DNA from: Ricinus communis
Lineage: Eukaryota; Streptophyta; Magnoliopsida; Malpighiales; Euphorbiaceae
Direction: 5' to 3'
Assembly (NCBI RefSeq): GCF_019578655.1
Contig: NC_063261.1
Location: 3,244,201-3,308,200, forward strand
Length of the DNA stretch: 64,000 nt
The notes below the pieces were generated by a model. It did no database searches. It had not been told where the DNA came from and worked only from the letters and a program-made list of their open reading frames with translations. Made by a program: the position numbers and the translations under genes. Positions 35,231 through 47,630 of the stretch are shown here, one piece after another; position 1 is the first letter of the stretch, and each line of letters starts with the position of its first letter.

Positions 35231-35745
35231 TCAAACATAATAGATAAACCAGAAAATTCTCACCGAACGCAAAGTGATGGCGCTCAAATGTTCCTCGGAT
35301 TCGGCAGCGTTTGATGGAGTTCTCAATTGCTCTTCCGCTAGTAACTTGAAGATTAAGCCTACTTGATGCTCTACGTTGTTAATCGAGGCTTGTTGATCTT
35401 CAAGTATCCTCTCAGTTTGTTGGAATCTTTCCTCAAGACTTGTTATGAACCTCATCATCGCCTCCTCCGACACTAACTCTTCATCTTGAGTTGAAGGTGC
35501 AACATTAGTCACGATGTAGTTGCTGAATTCCTAGTGGTTCTTGGCCATCTAAGCTCCATCCAAAGGGTGAATGAGTGCTCCACTCTTGATTGTAGGTGCT
35601 TCCATACGAGTCATTTGGCCAACTTCCCGTATAATTCACCTGTTCACAGTTATAAGAACAATGAGCAACATCACTATACAATGGACAATCATTACACATG
35701 TAAACCACAACAAAATTCACAAAAGACTTGAGATAAAAGGATAGG
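35231..35745 (-). pseudogene. E4 Athila-like gag C-terminal half
   Basis: Minus-strand frames 35505-35720 and 35231-35512. The first has CNDCPLYSDVAHC and VNYTGSWPNDSYG, like VNYMGNAPRQ in E3. The second has MMRFITSLEERFQQTERIL, then QASINNVEHQVG, then LSAITLRS, the coiled coil and AITLRSGK-type end of Athila gag. Frame is broken between them, and the N-terminal half falls in the assembly gap. Confidence 0.75.
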
Positions 35746-36245
35746 NNNNNNNNNNNNNNNNNNNNNNNNNNNNNNNNNNNNNNNNNNNNNNNNNNNNNNN
35801 NNNNNNNNNNNNNNNNNNNNNNNNNNNNNNNNNNNNNNNNNNNNNNNNNNNNNNNNNNNNNNNNNNNNNNNNNNNNNNNNNNNNNNNNNNNNNNNNNNNN
35901 NNNNNNNNNNNNNNNNNNNNNNNNNNNNNNNNNNNNNNNNNNNNNNNNNNNNNNNNNNNNNNNNNNNNNNNNNNNNNNNNNNNNNNNNNNNNNNNNNNNN
36001 NNNNNNNNNNNNNNNNNNNNNNNNNNNNNNNNNNNNNNNNNNNNNNNNNNNNNNNNNNNNNNNNNNNNNNNNNNNNNNNNNNNNNNNNNNNNNNNNNNNN
36101 NNNNNNNNNNNNNNNNNNNNNNNNNNNNNNNNNNNNNNNNNNNNNNNNNNNNNNNNNNNNNNNNNNNNNNNNNNNNNNNNNNNNNNNNNNNNNNNNNNNN
36201 NNNNNNNNNNNNNNNNNNNNNNNNNNNNNNNNNNNNNNNNNNNNN
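35746..36245. other. Assembly gap, exactly 500 N
   Basis: A run of 500 undetermined bases. The round number suggests a placeholder length. ORFs that span it are artefacts. The true missing sequence should include the 5' half of E4. Confidence 0.98.
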
Positions 36246-36556
36246 CTTCCAATAATGGTTCCCATCCTTCTTATCTCATTTGTTGAAGCAATTGCTTAGT
36301 TACTTTTATAAGATTCATAGCATTGATAATAGTTTTGTCTTTTCTTTGTAGTGCTAATGACAAATCACTTGAAACTTTCAAAATAATTGTATTTTCATAA
36401 TTTAAAGAAAAATTCAAATAATTGTAATGAAATAAATAATCAATTAACAAGAAAAAAATAACTTAAAGCTAAAATAACTCCTTTTTAAAAGTTTAAAAAT
36501 TAAAAACTGGAATCCGAATTTGTTTCACTAATTATTACTCGGATTATAGGATCTTA

Positions 36557-38917
36557 TGTCACAACCAAATTTATTTATTTATTTTTATTAATAATTAATA
36601 TTCATTAGCATGTCATTAAACATGTCATTTACATCATGATTATGTATGACCTATTTTATTATATTATGTGGTAGATAAATAAATTATTTAGTTACATATT
36701 GATTTAATTGAAAAGTAATGATTTTGGACTAAATTGGAAAGTTAGAAAGAAAGAGGATTAAATTGTAAAATTACCTATTTTTACACCAATATACCACCTC
36801 TTTCATTTCTTCATTTCTACACATGCATTTCCTATTTCCTCTTCTTCTTTGTCTCTCTCGTTCTTCTCCTTTTCTTCTTTAAATCTTGATTTCCTAATCA
36901 AACTCTATAAACTTTTAGTAAGTGAAAATCTAATTCTTCTTTTAAGTTTGAAAGATTTGGGCTTTCTTAATCAAGAGAAACAAAGGTGAGTAATTTTAAT
37001 TTCTTGATTTTGCTGTAAATTAGGATTAATGATATGAAATTGTTGATGATTATGTGTTTTGGAATTGTTTAATCAAGAGTGAACATGCTATTACTTGTGA
37101 TCTTGAAGCTGGAATTTCTGGGCAGATTTTTCACCTCTGATTTCGTGACCTTAGAGGCTTTATCTCGAAAATTTCTAAACATAAAAGTTGTAGGTATATG
37201 TTTCAAAAATATCTCTGTAAAATGGTTTTGTAAATCTTTGAGTGAGTAGGAACTTATAAGGTTCGATTTGCTGCTGCTCTATTTATGGTTCAGCAGGTGA
37301 CCTGGTTTTTGTGCTGACATTTTGAGGCATTTAGAGGCTGAACCAAGCAGAGAGTTAAACATTAAAGTTGTTCATTTATATATCTATTATATGTCTGCAA
37401 AATTTAATAATTTTTGGTTGAGTATAACGTGAAATATGTTGAACTTAATATGGCCTGCTCGAAACTGTTTTAAGCAGAAATCAGACTTAGGATTTAGAAA
37501 TTTGTTGCTAATTGTGTGTTTCACAACTTGAGCTAGAGAAGTTTAAATTGAGTAAAATTAGTGTCTATAGAAACTTTAGAATGTTACTTTATATCTGGAG
37601 AGTTTCATCAGAAAATTTATTCGTTTCATTAGTCATTTAATAGGAAATGTTTTGCTGTTCTGTTTAGATGGAAATTGGAGCAGCTGTATAGAAAATGCCA
37701 TAACTATTTCTATACCAATGATTTTGAAGTGATTCTTTCTGCTATAGTTTCTATAAAAATGGAAGTATAATTCTGGAAAATATGAAATTTTTATTAATTG
37801 TACATAAATTTTGGTGTAATTTCTAAGTCAGTACCTACAAGCTGCCTTCATCAACAAATATGTTGATTTGTTGTCATTCATCTCATGCATCATATTAATA
37901 TCTAGAATATATGTTATTTTGTTGAAATGTGATATTTTATTGATAGTAAAGATATGTATATTTATACCTTGTGATTGAATTGTATTTGTATTGAATATGT
38001 GAATAGGTTCATCCAAAGGAAAGGAAGTGGTAAGAGAAAAAGAATAGGATTACTTTGTTATCCTATAAATTTTGGTAAGTATTTAATAGACTAAACTTTG
38101 TGTATATTGAGTAGGAACTGCTATTTGGTTACTTGATAATTTCTTGGTTGACTGAGTTGATATTAGTTATGTTTTTGGCTTTTTGTAAAGTGAATTGATT
38201 GTGATGTGTTGTGAAGTGAATTAATTGTGATTAAGGATTGATGATTCTTGTATGGATATTGTGTGATCGGGAAAGCTGAGCCGGGCGGATAGCTACCCGA
38301 GTATGTGAGATGGCAAGACTAAGCCGGGCGGATAGTCTTGTCAAGTGGTTACTGAAATTTGAAAATGTGAGGAAATGTAAGGATGAGTCATCTGATCCTA
38401 ATTTGATAGAAATAATATGGAATTGAATTATTTGACTTGGTTGAGTTTGAGATTATTTGCATTATGTGAGATGAAATTATTTGTTTATGAGAATAATTGA
38501 AATGGTTGATTTTATGATTGTTAGTTAAGTGTTGGTATAATTTTCTGTATTGATAAAGACTTGATAATTCTAGCCTAATATACTATAGTTTAGTAAATTA
38601 AATGCTTATTGAGTCGCTAGCTCATTCCTTAGCAATTTTTTTTCAGGTTAGTGTAGTTGTAGATAGCCTTAGCTGTGCATTGCTCTCTTTGCATCAGTCA
38701 ATATTATCAAGTGGACCAGAGGAGTTATCTAAAGCATTGGGGCATTTTGGGAACTTATGTGAATTAAAATAATGTATAAATATTCTTTATATATATTAAG
38801 TATGTCATATCACTTAAATTGTATGAATGCATATTGTAACTAAGTAGTAAATTATGTTTATGAAGTTAAATATATATATATTGCTATTCAATTGGATGTT
38901 TGAGTTGGGGTGCTACA
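36557..38917 (+). mobile_element. Solo LTR with perfect TCTTA target duplication
   Basis: TGTCACAACC to GGGTGCTACA, 2361 bp, flanked by TCTTA on both sides (36552-36556 and 38918-38922). No internal domain. GGACTAAATTGG near 36728 suggests the plus orientation. A pyrimidine-rich leader (36780-36900) is followed by GGTGAGTAA (about 36985), a possible splice donor, and later by a duplicated AGCCGGGCGGATAG phrase (38280 and 38322). Ends differ from the solo LTR at 6052, so it is another family. Confidence 0.9.
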
Positions 38918-39175
38918 TCTTATCACAAATCAATTTATTAACTCAATCAAGGGTAAATCACTGAAATTACCTAGAGTCTCTTTTGAGTTCATCTAAGAAT
39001 ACCAAAGCTAATTACAATATATTTTCATGGTCATGTCAATTAACTAGGGTTCATTTAAGTTCCTTAGCAATTTATTACTTCCCAAAGAATTCATCTATTT
39101 TCTTGATCGAGGTTCCTAAATCTCATAAGTTTATGAGGCCGATAAATTATGCAATCTTCATTGTCTCCCGATTTA

Positions 39176-39178
<3 letters not shown>

Positions 39179-39220
<42 letters not shown>
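39179..39220. repeat. (AT)21 microsatellite
   Basis: Twenty-one perfect AT units between TTTACCT and TTAATCAGG. Likely length-polymorphic. Confidence 0.97.
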
Positions 39221-39223
<3 letters not shown>

Positions 39224-40200
39224 ATCAGGCCTAAAATTAAATACGAGACAATTAAAAGCAACTTATAAAATTAACTGAAAATAAATTCATTTTGAAAACA
39301 AACAAGAATCGAAACAAGTAATAGGCTAGCTATGCAAATCCAAATTCTAAGAAGAGTTTAGCTACACATAATTGCAGAAATATATAAAAACATAATTAAA
39401 GAAAAAAAAAATAATATTTAACTCAAACTCTTGAATTGTTATATAGAATCCTTTTTGATCTCCTTGAATGTGTCTTCAAAAGTTTCTTTTAATGATAAGA
39501 ATACTTAAAAACATCTTTTTATCCCCTTTTTATACATCCCAACTCAAAGGAAACCTATTTTGACTTGAATTTTTTAGTTTCCTCTAAAAAGAAAACTCTT
39601 TCCTGCTCGACCCGGCTTTTAGGACGACTATGTCACGTCTTTTGCTTTACGGCAAAAGCTTTGCACACGATCATGTGTAATCCTATTCTGAGCTTTCAAC
39701 TTGGACAGAAGCGGTTATGATTTCAAGCACGCCCGTGTGATACCTATGCATCATATCTTTAGGGACTCGAAGTAGACACGGCTTTTAGCATGGTCGTGTC
39801 AAGCCATGCTTCCTGATTTTTCTTCCAGTATGCGATATTGGCACAAGCACGCCCATGTGTGGTCATGACACAGCTTTCCTTCACCATTTAGGCTTCCTTC
39901 TTAATCTTTCCTACAAAAGGAGAAAAAGGATTAGGGGTAGCTCCCTTGTCGACCAAGGAAAGTGGGTTAGTTGATTGGCAAGCTGACTGATATGGTTCTG
40001 AAGTGCCCAATGAATCGTGGATCGCTAAATGCTTAACACAAGCCCGTTCCTCCGGTTCGCCTCACCAACATGCCGAAAACCATGACTCGGGGGACAAAAC
40101 CCGCTCCTTGAGAAAGCATGAAGCTTGATGGCTGAACCACGCCCAATTGAAACCTAAATTCTTCCTAATTAATACTAACTATTCATTCTAAATTTATTAA

Positions 40201-40704
40201 AATTCAACTCGAAGGCATGTATAAATCTACACTTAACAACTCTTCGAATCCGCTCCCTACTATTAACATCATTATCATATATATTTTTTCTTAACCTTGG
40301 ATCAAAAGGAAGCTTATCTAAATTATAATTCAGGGAAAGTTGAACTTGAACCTACTTTTGTAAAACTTGATTACCCTTAATCCTCCAAAAATATTTCTCC
40401 ATTCTAACATAAAAAATTGAGCACATAATTAATATAATCTCACTAGTTAATATTAATTCAATAAGAAAATGATAATAAAAATAGTACCTATTAATTTAAT
40501 GATGGACACAAGACTAGCTAAAGCTAGCTTTTCTCTTCCTTTTTTTATGTATCTCTTTCTACTTTTGGTGGCTTTAAAATAACATAAAAGAAAGGACAAA
40601 ACTATCCTTATTACTGTTGCACTAATTTATGACATTTGAGATAGCTAAAATTGGGGATTAGCGATTTTTTACTCCACTATGAAAATCAGGAAAAAGGACT
40701 TGGC
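40201..40704. other. Unassigned AT-rich sequence
   Basis: No recognisable element, LTR end or ORF. This and the next entry are the best candidates in the window for non-transposon host sequence. Confidence 0.3.
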
Positions 40705-40947
40705 CTATTTGATGATAAGAACAATAACCAACATAAGTACTAAAAAACCCGTAATTTTTCTTTTCTTCCCTTGCTCTTGTCTAACTCCATTTTTAATCTT
40801 GATTTGTTGTTCAATACCCCACTGATTATCTTTGTTGTTCTCATTAAAATGAACCTCTGCCCATTCAAATGTTTTATTGTAAGAAAGATCCCAACAAGCC
40901 CAAAACAACCTATCAAGATTAGCATCCATCCAAGAAGTCTTTACCAT
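40705..40947 (-). CDS. Unknown 80-codon ORF
   Basis: Minus-strand ATG to TAG, product not recognised. The N-terminus is Trp- and acid-rich (FWACWDLSYNK), the middle is polar and charged, and the last 15 residues are strongly hydrophobic (GFLVLMLVIVLI), which could be a tail anchor or simply translated T-rich DNA. An LTR begins at 40971, 24 bases upstream of the ATG, so any promoter has been displaced. It may be a fragment of a host gene or chance. No function is proposed. Confidence 0.15.
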   Translation of the reverse strand: MVKTSWMDANLDRLFWACWDLSYNKTFEWAEVHFNENNKDNQWGIEQQIKIKNGVRQEQGKKRKITGFLVLMLVIVLIIK

Positions 40948-40970
40948 ACGTTATCATCCACATGGGTAGT

Positions 40971-42705
40971 TGTTAGCATCTATTTTCTAGATTTAGATAT
41001 CAAGAGAATTACGGAAAACCCAATAATAAAAGTTATTACCTTTCTCGAGTCTCAAGAGGTTGAGGATGGGCAAATCCCAGTTAGGGTTGTAATTGAGCCA
41101 AAATTATTTTTCTTTATAAAAATCAATTTGGACCAATTGATAGGAAAAATTAAGTTTGAAGGTAAAATTAAAGTTTTTAAAGTTCAGAGACTAAATCACA
41201 AGAAATTTTAGAACTTTTTGGCCTCTAAGTCGATGAGCTCTGTGTAGAGGCTCCCGATTGGCCTATATTTTGGTTTTCGATATCATTTTAAGTATTTATT
41301 TGATTTAAAACACCAAAAATATCTTTTAAAAGCTATTATCGATAAATTATTTGAATGTAAATGGATTTTATTTTGAATATTCATTTAACTGTTCATCCGA
41401 TAAATCAAAAGATTTTTATTTTTTATTATTATCGATATTATCTATCTAAGATTTCCTAAACCCTACTGCTATAAATAGAATATTATGTACTAAGTCTAGG
41501 GTTAGCAACAATTATTATCAGTATTATTAGTAGAGAGTTTTAGCAGTCGACAAAAAAAGTCAATAAAGAAAGGACTCACTTAGGAAACTTTTTTTAGAAT
41601 GATAGAAGATTTACAAATCTAGGATTTTTTAATGTTTGTTTATGCTGGATTTTGGATTATAATAACATGATCTATGCTGGTTTTTGAATATGATAACATG
41701 TTTTTTTGGGCTTTGAATCAAATAAGTTAAATAATTAGGTCAACATATTAGATTCATTTTGCCTTAAATATGATTATATGATTGGATCTTTTTCTTTTAG
41801 GATTACATGATTAAATTTAGGATCTGCCATGTGAAGTTCCTATCTTTTGTTAGTCATTCTTTTTTAATGTTTTTTAATTCTATTTAATTTAGTTTTATGT
41901 CTTTGTTTCTTTTTTTAATATATTAATCCTTTTTTATATTCTCTTTGCATGTGTTTTGGCTTTTGGGGGAGGGAGGACCATGATAAAAAATCGACCAAGG
42001 CAGAGCCTATAGTCGATTGACTTAGTGACCTCAACAATCGGTTGTTCTCCAAACTTTGACCTAATTTCAGACTTTGTGGCCATTTCTGGCAGTTTTTGTA
42101 ATTTGTAGCCTAGATTACTTGTTGCTCTTTGATTTTATTAGTTGTAGGAAGGTTGTAATAGCTAGATTTAATTTTATGACTTTTAATTTTTGCTTTTATT
42201 TTGGATGTATACCAAATACCTAGACATTTGGCTGCTTAATAAAACTGGACATATAAATATTAAGTCTTAAAGATGGACCTTGGAATGAAAATTGTAGTCC
42301 AATAGGTTAATAAAATTAAATTCTATATAGACTTAATAGGTCTTTGCCATGTTCCTAACTAATTAATAGACCCATTTAGAATAAGATCACCTACTTGGGC
42401 CTTAGCATGTAAAATAGGTAGTCCATTTAGGTCAAAAGATTTGGTAATAAAAGCATAATTTATAATTGTGTTAAGCTAGATGGACCTTTAGACATAATTA
42501 AGTAATAAATTTAGGCTAACAATTTAAATAGGGATTGGGCTTAAAAAAATGGGTTAGACTTAGATGGACCTCACATACTGTAATGGTTATTTGTAAAAAT
42601 TATAACTATTGCATTTATAGGGAACATAACCCATTAAACAATAAAGTTAAAATTGAGGATACAGAAATAAGAAAGTTGGCTTCCAGATCCATCTCTAGAT
42701 GTGGC
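40971..42705 (+). repeat. Tat/Ogre LTR fragment (C), host of element B
   Basis: It opens TGTTAGCATC and follows the LTR of element A: TATAAATAG at 41470-41478, GATTGACTTAGTG motifs near 42010, GGTTGTAATAGCTAG near 42150, ending at CATCTCTAGATGTGGC, a phrase found about 210 bases before the end in element A. There the LTR of element B begins, so B inserted into C. The rest of C was not found. Confidence 0.7.
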
Positions 42706-45700
42706 TGTCAACACCTCTTTTTTGGATTTAGATATAGAGAGAATTATGAAAAATCCTATGATGAAAGTTAATGCCTTCTCGAGTCTCAAGAGACGATGGA
42801 TGGGCGAATCCGAGTTTAGGATTGAGGTTAATCTAGCCTATTACCTTTTCTAAATCAATTTGGACTTAATTGTCAAGCAAAATAAAGTTTGAGGGTCAAA
42901 ATGAAGAATTTTAAATTTAAGAACCTAATTGCAAAATTTTTGAACTTCCTGTGTATAGAGTCAATCAGCTCTATGCATAACTAATCGGCGTTATATATTG
43001 CCGATTGGAGCTTTTTCACTTCGACGTCGTTTTTCTTGACGATTTTACCTCTAGATGTAGATTCTAGAAGGTTTTAACAATAATCATAGATTTTTAATGA
43101 TATTTATTTAAATTTAAAAAATTAAATTTAGATAATTATCAACTTATTTTATTTGAAAAATCTGAGATTATCATTTTCTTTGAAACCCTACCTCTATAAA
43201 TAGAAAGATATATCTAGGATTTGAAAAAAAAGTGATAGACATAACACACAACTAGAGAGAATAGAAGCTAGATCAATTAAAAATGAGAGAAAAATCTTAT
43301 GTTCAATATTAGGCAGAAGGTTTAGGTTACTAAGAAATAAGGTTACCGAAGGAAGAACTGTTTTTTTTGGAAACCTTTTTTAATCGACAGAAGCCTTTTT
43401 AACACCAGATCCAACACTGGATTCCCAACCAGTTTTCGATTCAACTGCATGTTCATCACTTGAGACTCGTAAAACCATCAACTATGGTGATAATCTGAGG
43501 GTTACTCCAAACATGCATCCATCATTATCTACATCATACTAAAGTGGTTTCTTTTTATGTTTTTCCTTAGAAACATGATTATGGTTGAGTTAAAATGATT
43601 AGATTAGGGTTTCTTATGGATCTGCATGTTATTAGTTTATTGCGTTTTGAAATCTAATAATAAGAACACTAGAATTTTGAATCCGATGATTTTGCCAATA
43701 TTAGGATTTTGAATTTGATTAAACACATGCATATGATTAATGATTAGATTTATATTTCCATTATGATTCAGAAATTAAATATGTTAATTAGGATTATGTG
43801 ATCAATCTGCCATCTTTATTTACTGTTTCTTTTTGGTTTAAGGTTTTGTGTTCTAGGGTTTCTGATTCAATCAATTAATTCTTATGGTTTCCATTTTATT
43901 TTTATTTTATTTCTTTCATATTGTAATTGGTTTTCACCTTCTGTACATGTTAAAATCGTCCTTGGAGATGCTAGTAACACACTAAAAGTCAAAAAAGGTT
44001 GCCCGAATACCTTAGAGCCGATGAACTCTATACTTAATTGTCCCAGTTTTTGGCTTTTTATGAATTTTGATGTATTTTCATCAATTTTGTGTATTATATT
44101 AGATTTTAGGCTTCTTTGCAATTATAGTTGTAGGTATGGTTGTAATAATTAGGTTTATATTTTTGCTCTTTATTTTAGTTTATTTCATGGCTTAATGTAT
44201 AATTAATAACTGTGATATCCATGGGCGACGGTTTCAGGCGTGTATCCAAGTGTCTTTAGCGACTACGACGGTGTAACGCTTTTCAACCTAATAGGTAACA
44301 CGCTAACTAGTCACTGAGACTAGCGTAGACATGGGAATCACTGCTCAGGTAATCACTAGGATACTTTTACTAATGAGTGGCGTTTCTCAGATTCCATAAG
44401 GAAGCTTACGCTATAAATCCAGAGATGGATCCGGAAGCTAACTTCCTTTTTGTGTGTATATTAGTCTTTAATTTTATTATTTAACAAATTATTCCCTATA
44501 AACATAAGCAATTCATAAACAGGCATGCCAAATAACACACATAATTCACTTAGGTCTAGGCCATTTTATTCAAGCCTAGCCCATATTACTAAGTTGCCAA
44601 TGAATTATGTATATAGTCCACTTAGTGTAGTCCATTTACAAGTTATGCTTTTAATTTCCAAACTTTAGGCCTAATGGACTACTTATTATGACAAGGCTCG
44701 TTCTGTATGAACCTAATTCTAATAAAGCCTAATCCTAACTAAGACATGCCAAGGTCCACTAAGTCTACTTTAATTTTAGAGTTTAAGCCCAATTAATGTT
44801 GATTAATTTGTTAGACTACATTTTTCATGTTAGGTCCGATTTTAACCTTAAGTCTATATGTCTATGTTGAGTCAATCAGCTCTATGTCTAATGCCGATTG
44901 GCTCCACACTTAATTGTCCTAGTTTTTGGCTTTCTACGAATTTTGATGTATTTTCATCAATTCTGTGTACTGTATTAGATTTTAGGCCTTTTTCTTTGCA
45001 ATTTTAGTTGTAGGCTGGGTTGTAATAATTAGATTTATATTAATGCTCTTTAGTTTATTTCATGGCTTAATGTATAATAAATAATTGTGATATGACTGCT
45101 AATTAAAAGTGGATATATAGACTTAGGGTTAAAATCTGATCTAACATGAAAATTGTAGTCCAATAGGTTAATAAACATTAATTAGGCTTAAACTCTAAAA
45201 TTGAAGTAGACTCAATGGGCTTTGGCATGTCTTAGTTAGGATTAGGCTTTATTAGAATTAGGTTCACACAGAACGGGCCTTGTCATAATAGTAGTCCATT
45301 AGGCCTAAACTTTGGAAATCAAAAGCATAACTTGTAAATGGGCTAGACTAAGTGGGCTGTATACATAATTAATTAATAACTTAGATTAACAATTCTAAAT
45401 GTGGTCTGGGCTTAAAAAAATAGGCTAGACCTAGGTGAATTATGTATATTATTTGGCATGCTTGTGTTTGAATTGCTTGCGTTTATAGGGAATAATTTGT
45501 TAAACAATAAAATTAAAGACTAATATACACAAATAAGAAAGTTGGCTTCTGGATCCATCTTTGGATTTGTGGCGTAAGTTTTCTTATGGAATATGAGAAA
45601 CGCCACTTATTAGTATAAGTATCCCGATGATTACTCGAGTGGCGAATCCCATCTCCGCGCTAGTCTCAGTGATTAGTTAGCGTGTTCCCGATTAGGTTGA

Positions 45701-45763
45701 AAAGCCTCACAGTGCCGTAGTCGCTAAAGACACTTGGGTGTGCATCCAAAATCGTCGCCTATA
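42706..45763 (+). repeat. Element B 5' LTR with internal inverted duplication
   Basis: TGTCAACACCTC to CGTCGCCTATA, 3058 bp. TATAAATAG is at 43195-43203. Compared with the LTR of element A it contains an extra 876 bases or so (44219-45094) made of an inverted copy of its own 3' end plus a direct copy of an adjoining segment. Without these it would be about 2.2 kb. GAGCCGAT/ATCGGCTC-type motifs lie at 42955-43010, 44015 and 44868-44905. Confidence 0.7.
44219..45763. repeat. Large inverted repeat inside LTR B
   Basis: Arm 1, 44219 to about 44862, is the reverse complement of arm 2, about 45105-45763, each roughly 640 bases. Example: GGGCGACGGTTTC at 44223 against its complement near 45750, and AGCTAACTTCC near 44438 against GGCTTCTGGATCC near 45545. 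The loop (44863-45104) is a direct repeat of 44010-44218. Similarity is high but imperfect, roughly nine bases in ten by eye. Confidence 0.8.
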
Positions 45764-45764
45764 G

Positions 45765-45782
45765 TGGCGACTTCATTAGGAT
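45765..45782 (+). other. Element B primer-binding site
   Basis: TGGCGACTTCATTAGGAT, of the tRNA-Arg type known for Ogre/Tat, directly after the LTR end. Two or three mismatches to the expected site. Confidence 0.65.
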
Positions 45783-46623
45783 AAAAGAAGCTTATTCCAG
45801 TGCATGTTTGTCTATGATTTTATTATTTAACAGATTACTCTTACATCACTACACCATTATCGCACACTGTGCACTTTGGTCCCTATAGCCCCAATGGCAT
45901 GGGTTAGTGGCTCTTTAGTTCCACCCGAATCCTACAATTACAACACTCGCTAACCATCACTCATAAGTAATGAGTAAATTTCCTTCGCTGCATGGACCCT
46001 TAAGTGGGGAGACGAGCCAAGTAAGAACACTTTTTACTTATGGGAGCCTTTTTTCCATACCTAAGACTCAGCTTATGGTAATGACCATAGTAATCTTCCT
46101 TAGGAACCCTATTGCTTGCTATATGAAATGTTTTGCTTTATAAGTATCTAAAGCCCAAGTATTAAAGGCCCTAGCCCAAGAACATGTGGAACTAGGCTCT
46201 AGGTGCAAGATATGCATGCTTTTATGCTTATACTGAGAAACATTGCCTTGTTTATTTTAAATATGCTTTAAGAGCTTATGGCATGCACGTCAGGCCTACT
46301 ATCCCTTGTTGATAGAAAGCCTAGACCCAAAATCCTAGGGAAGAAAAAATTACCACGGACTGTGTGCGAGAGTAATAAGGCTAGAATGATAAAATGTATA
46401 TATTATTGTGTGTGCTAACCTTTTTCTATCTTTATACATTGCACGTGCGTCATGCATCTCACGCATTGCATGCATCATACTAACCCTTGCTTTTTTAGCC
46501 ATATAAATTTTGTTGTGGGTTGGAAGAACTAAGACAGTGGGAGATTGGAAAGAGTACCTATTTCTCTAAGAATCCTAGCTGCATTAAAGCACCTTAAAAG
46601 ACCAAGACGCCAAGCTACTGAAG
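45783..46623 (+). other. Element B leader
   Basis: About 840 bases with no recognisable ORF between primer site and the gag ATG, as is usual for Tat/Ogre elements, which have long leaders. Confidence 0.5.
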
Positions 46624-47630
46624 AGATGGCCAACGAGAGAGCTAACAAACAAGACGTCGAGATCCTCAAGAACGCCATCATCAAAGATTTGAGTGGTGTA
46701 ATCTAGGAAGAGCTTCAACAACTCTTGGCTGGAAGGGTTACAGACCAAGCCCCAGTTAACCCCCTTGTTACTGTTGACCTGGCTGTGCTTGCCATTGAGA
46801 CTACTACTGCCACTACTACCGCGCGAATGCTAATGTAGAAGACCCAGCTAGAAGGCGAGTGCCCTAGAATTTTTAGGACTTTGATGAGTTCATACTAGAC
46901 CAGGCTAAAAGGGAGACTACCCTTGCCACCAATGGAGCTGTGAGTGGCCTAAGCACCAGGCTTGACAAAATGCAGGGTATGCTGGAAATTAAAGGTTTGG
47001 ACCCTACCTATGATTTGAAAGAGCTACTTTTGACTGGAGAAGACAAGCTACCTACAAAGTTTAGAATGCCCGAGATGAAGAAGTTCAACGGGACTGGTGA
47101 TCCAAAAGTTCATTTGAAGCAGTATGTAACTATCATGGGAACTACTCAATTGAGCAGGACCTAAATTATCAAGTTGTTTATACTGTCTCTTGAAGGACCC
47201 GTTGTCAACTAGTACCACAATCTGAAAAAAGTTCGCCAAAGCTAAATGGCACAATTTATGCATTTCTTTTGTCAAGCAATATGACTACAACAATCATTTG
47301 GAAGTATCGATCATGGATCTTGAATTCACCAAGCAGAAGCCAAATGAGTCCTTCTCTAATTTCCTGACTAGATGGAGGAATGAGGCTGGACTGATGAAGA
47401 ATAAGCCCTTTGAAAAGGACCAAGTTTGTATGGTGATCCGAAACATTCTTCTAGGATGGGTTGAAAGGTTGCAGATGATGAGCCTGAAAACCTTCATGGA
47501 CTTGTACGATGATGGGCTACAAGTCAAGGAAATCGAGAATGACAAAAGAAAGACTGTGAGAACTGGTGGAAGGGTGAACTATCAAGCTGGAGGAAGCAGG
47601 ACCCTGGATGTGAATGTTGTGCACAACTAA
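46624..47630 (+). pseudogene. Tat/Ogre-like gag, element B
   Basis: ATG at 46624 opens a charged N-terminus (ANERANKQDVE) with a TAG at about 46704. After a frameshift, 46940-47160 gives LDKMQGMLEIKG, then FRMPEMKKFNGTGDPKVHL, and after another shift 47298-47627 gives KQKPNESFSNFLTRWRNEAG. These are the consecutive blocks of the Retrotrans_gag domain in Tat/Ogre elements (target block F-x-GTGDP, then QxxxESxxxFLxRWR). At least two frameshifts and several stops make it non-functional. Confidence 0.8.

Larger units (their letters stand above)
31560..35745 (-). mobile_element. Antisense Athila-like element E4, 3' part
   Basis: On the minus strand the order is gag C-terminus (from the gap at 35745), a post-gag segment, a long 3' region, polypurine tract and 3' LTR. 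The stretch between gag and the 3' region (about 550 bp) is too short for RT and integrase, so E4 has the same reduced layout as E1 and E3. The 5' half and 5' LTR would lie in or beyond the assembly gap. They are not visible on the other side of it. Confidence 0.75.
36246..40200 (-). repeat. Old antisense LTR-like sequence around a solo LTR
   Basis: 36246-36556 and 38923-40200 join smoothly if the solo LTR and one TCTTA are removed. The right part resembles an antisense gypsy LTR: phrases such as GATCGAGGTTCCTAAA near 39105 and CACGCCCGTGTG/GACACGGC motifs at 39600-39860, like the CACGG-rich U3 of the Athila-type LTRs. No ends or coding were found, so family and limits are uncertain. No gene is supported here. 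Confidence 0.35.

Noticed and set aside
35692..36265. Two long minus-strand ORFs through the N run
   Set aside because: They consist of undetermined bases and are artefacts of the gap.
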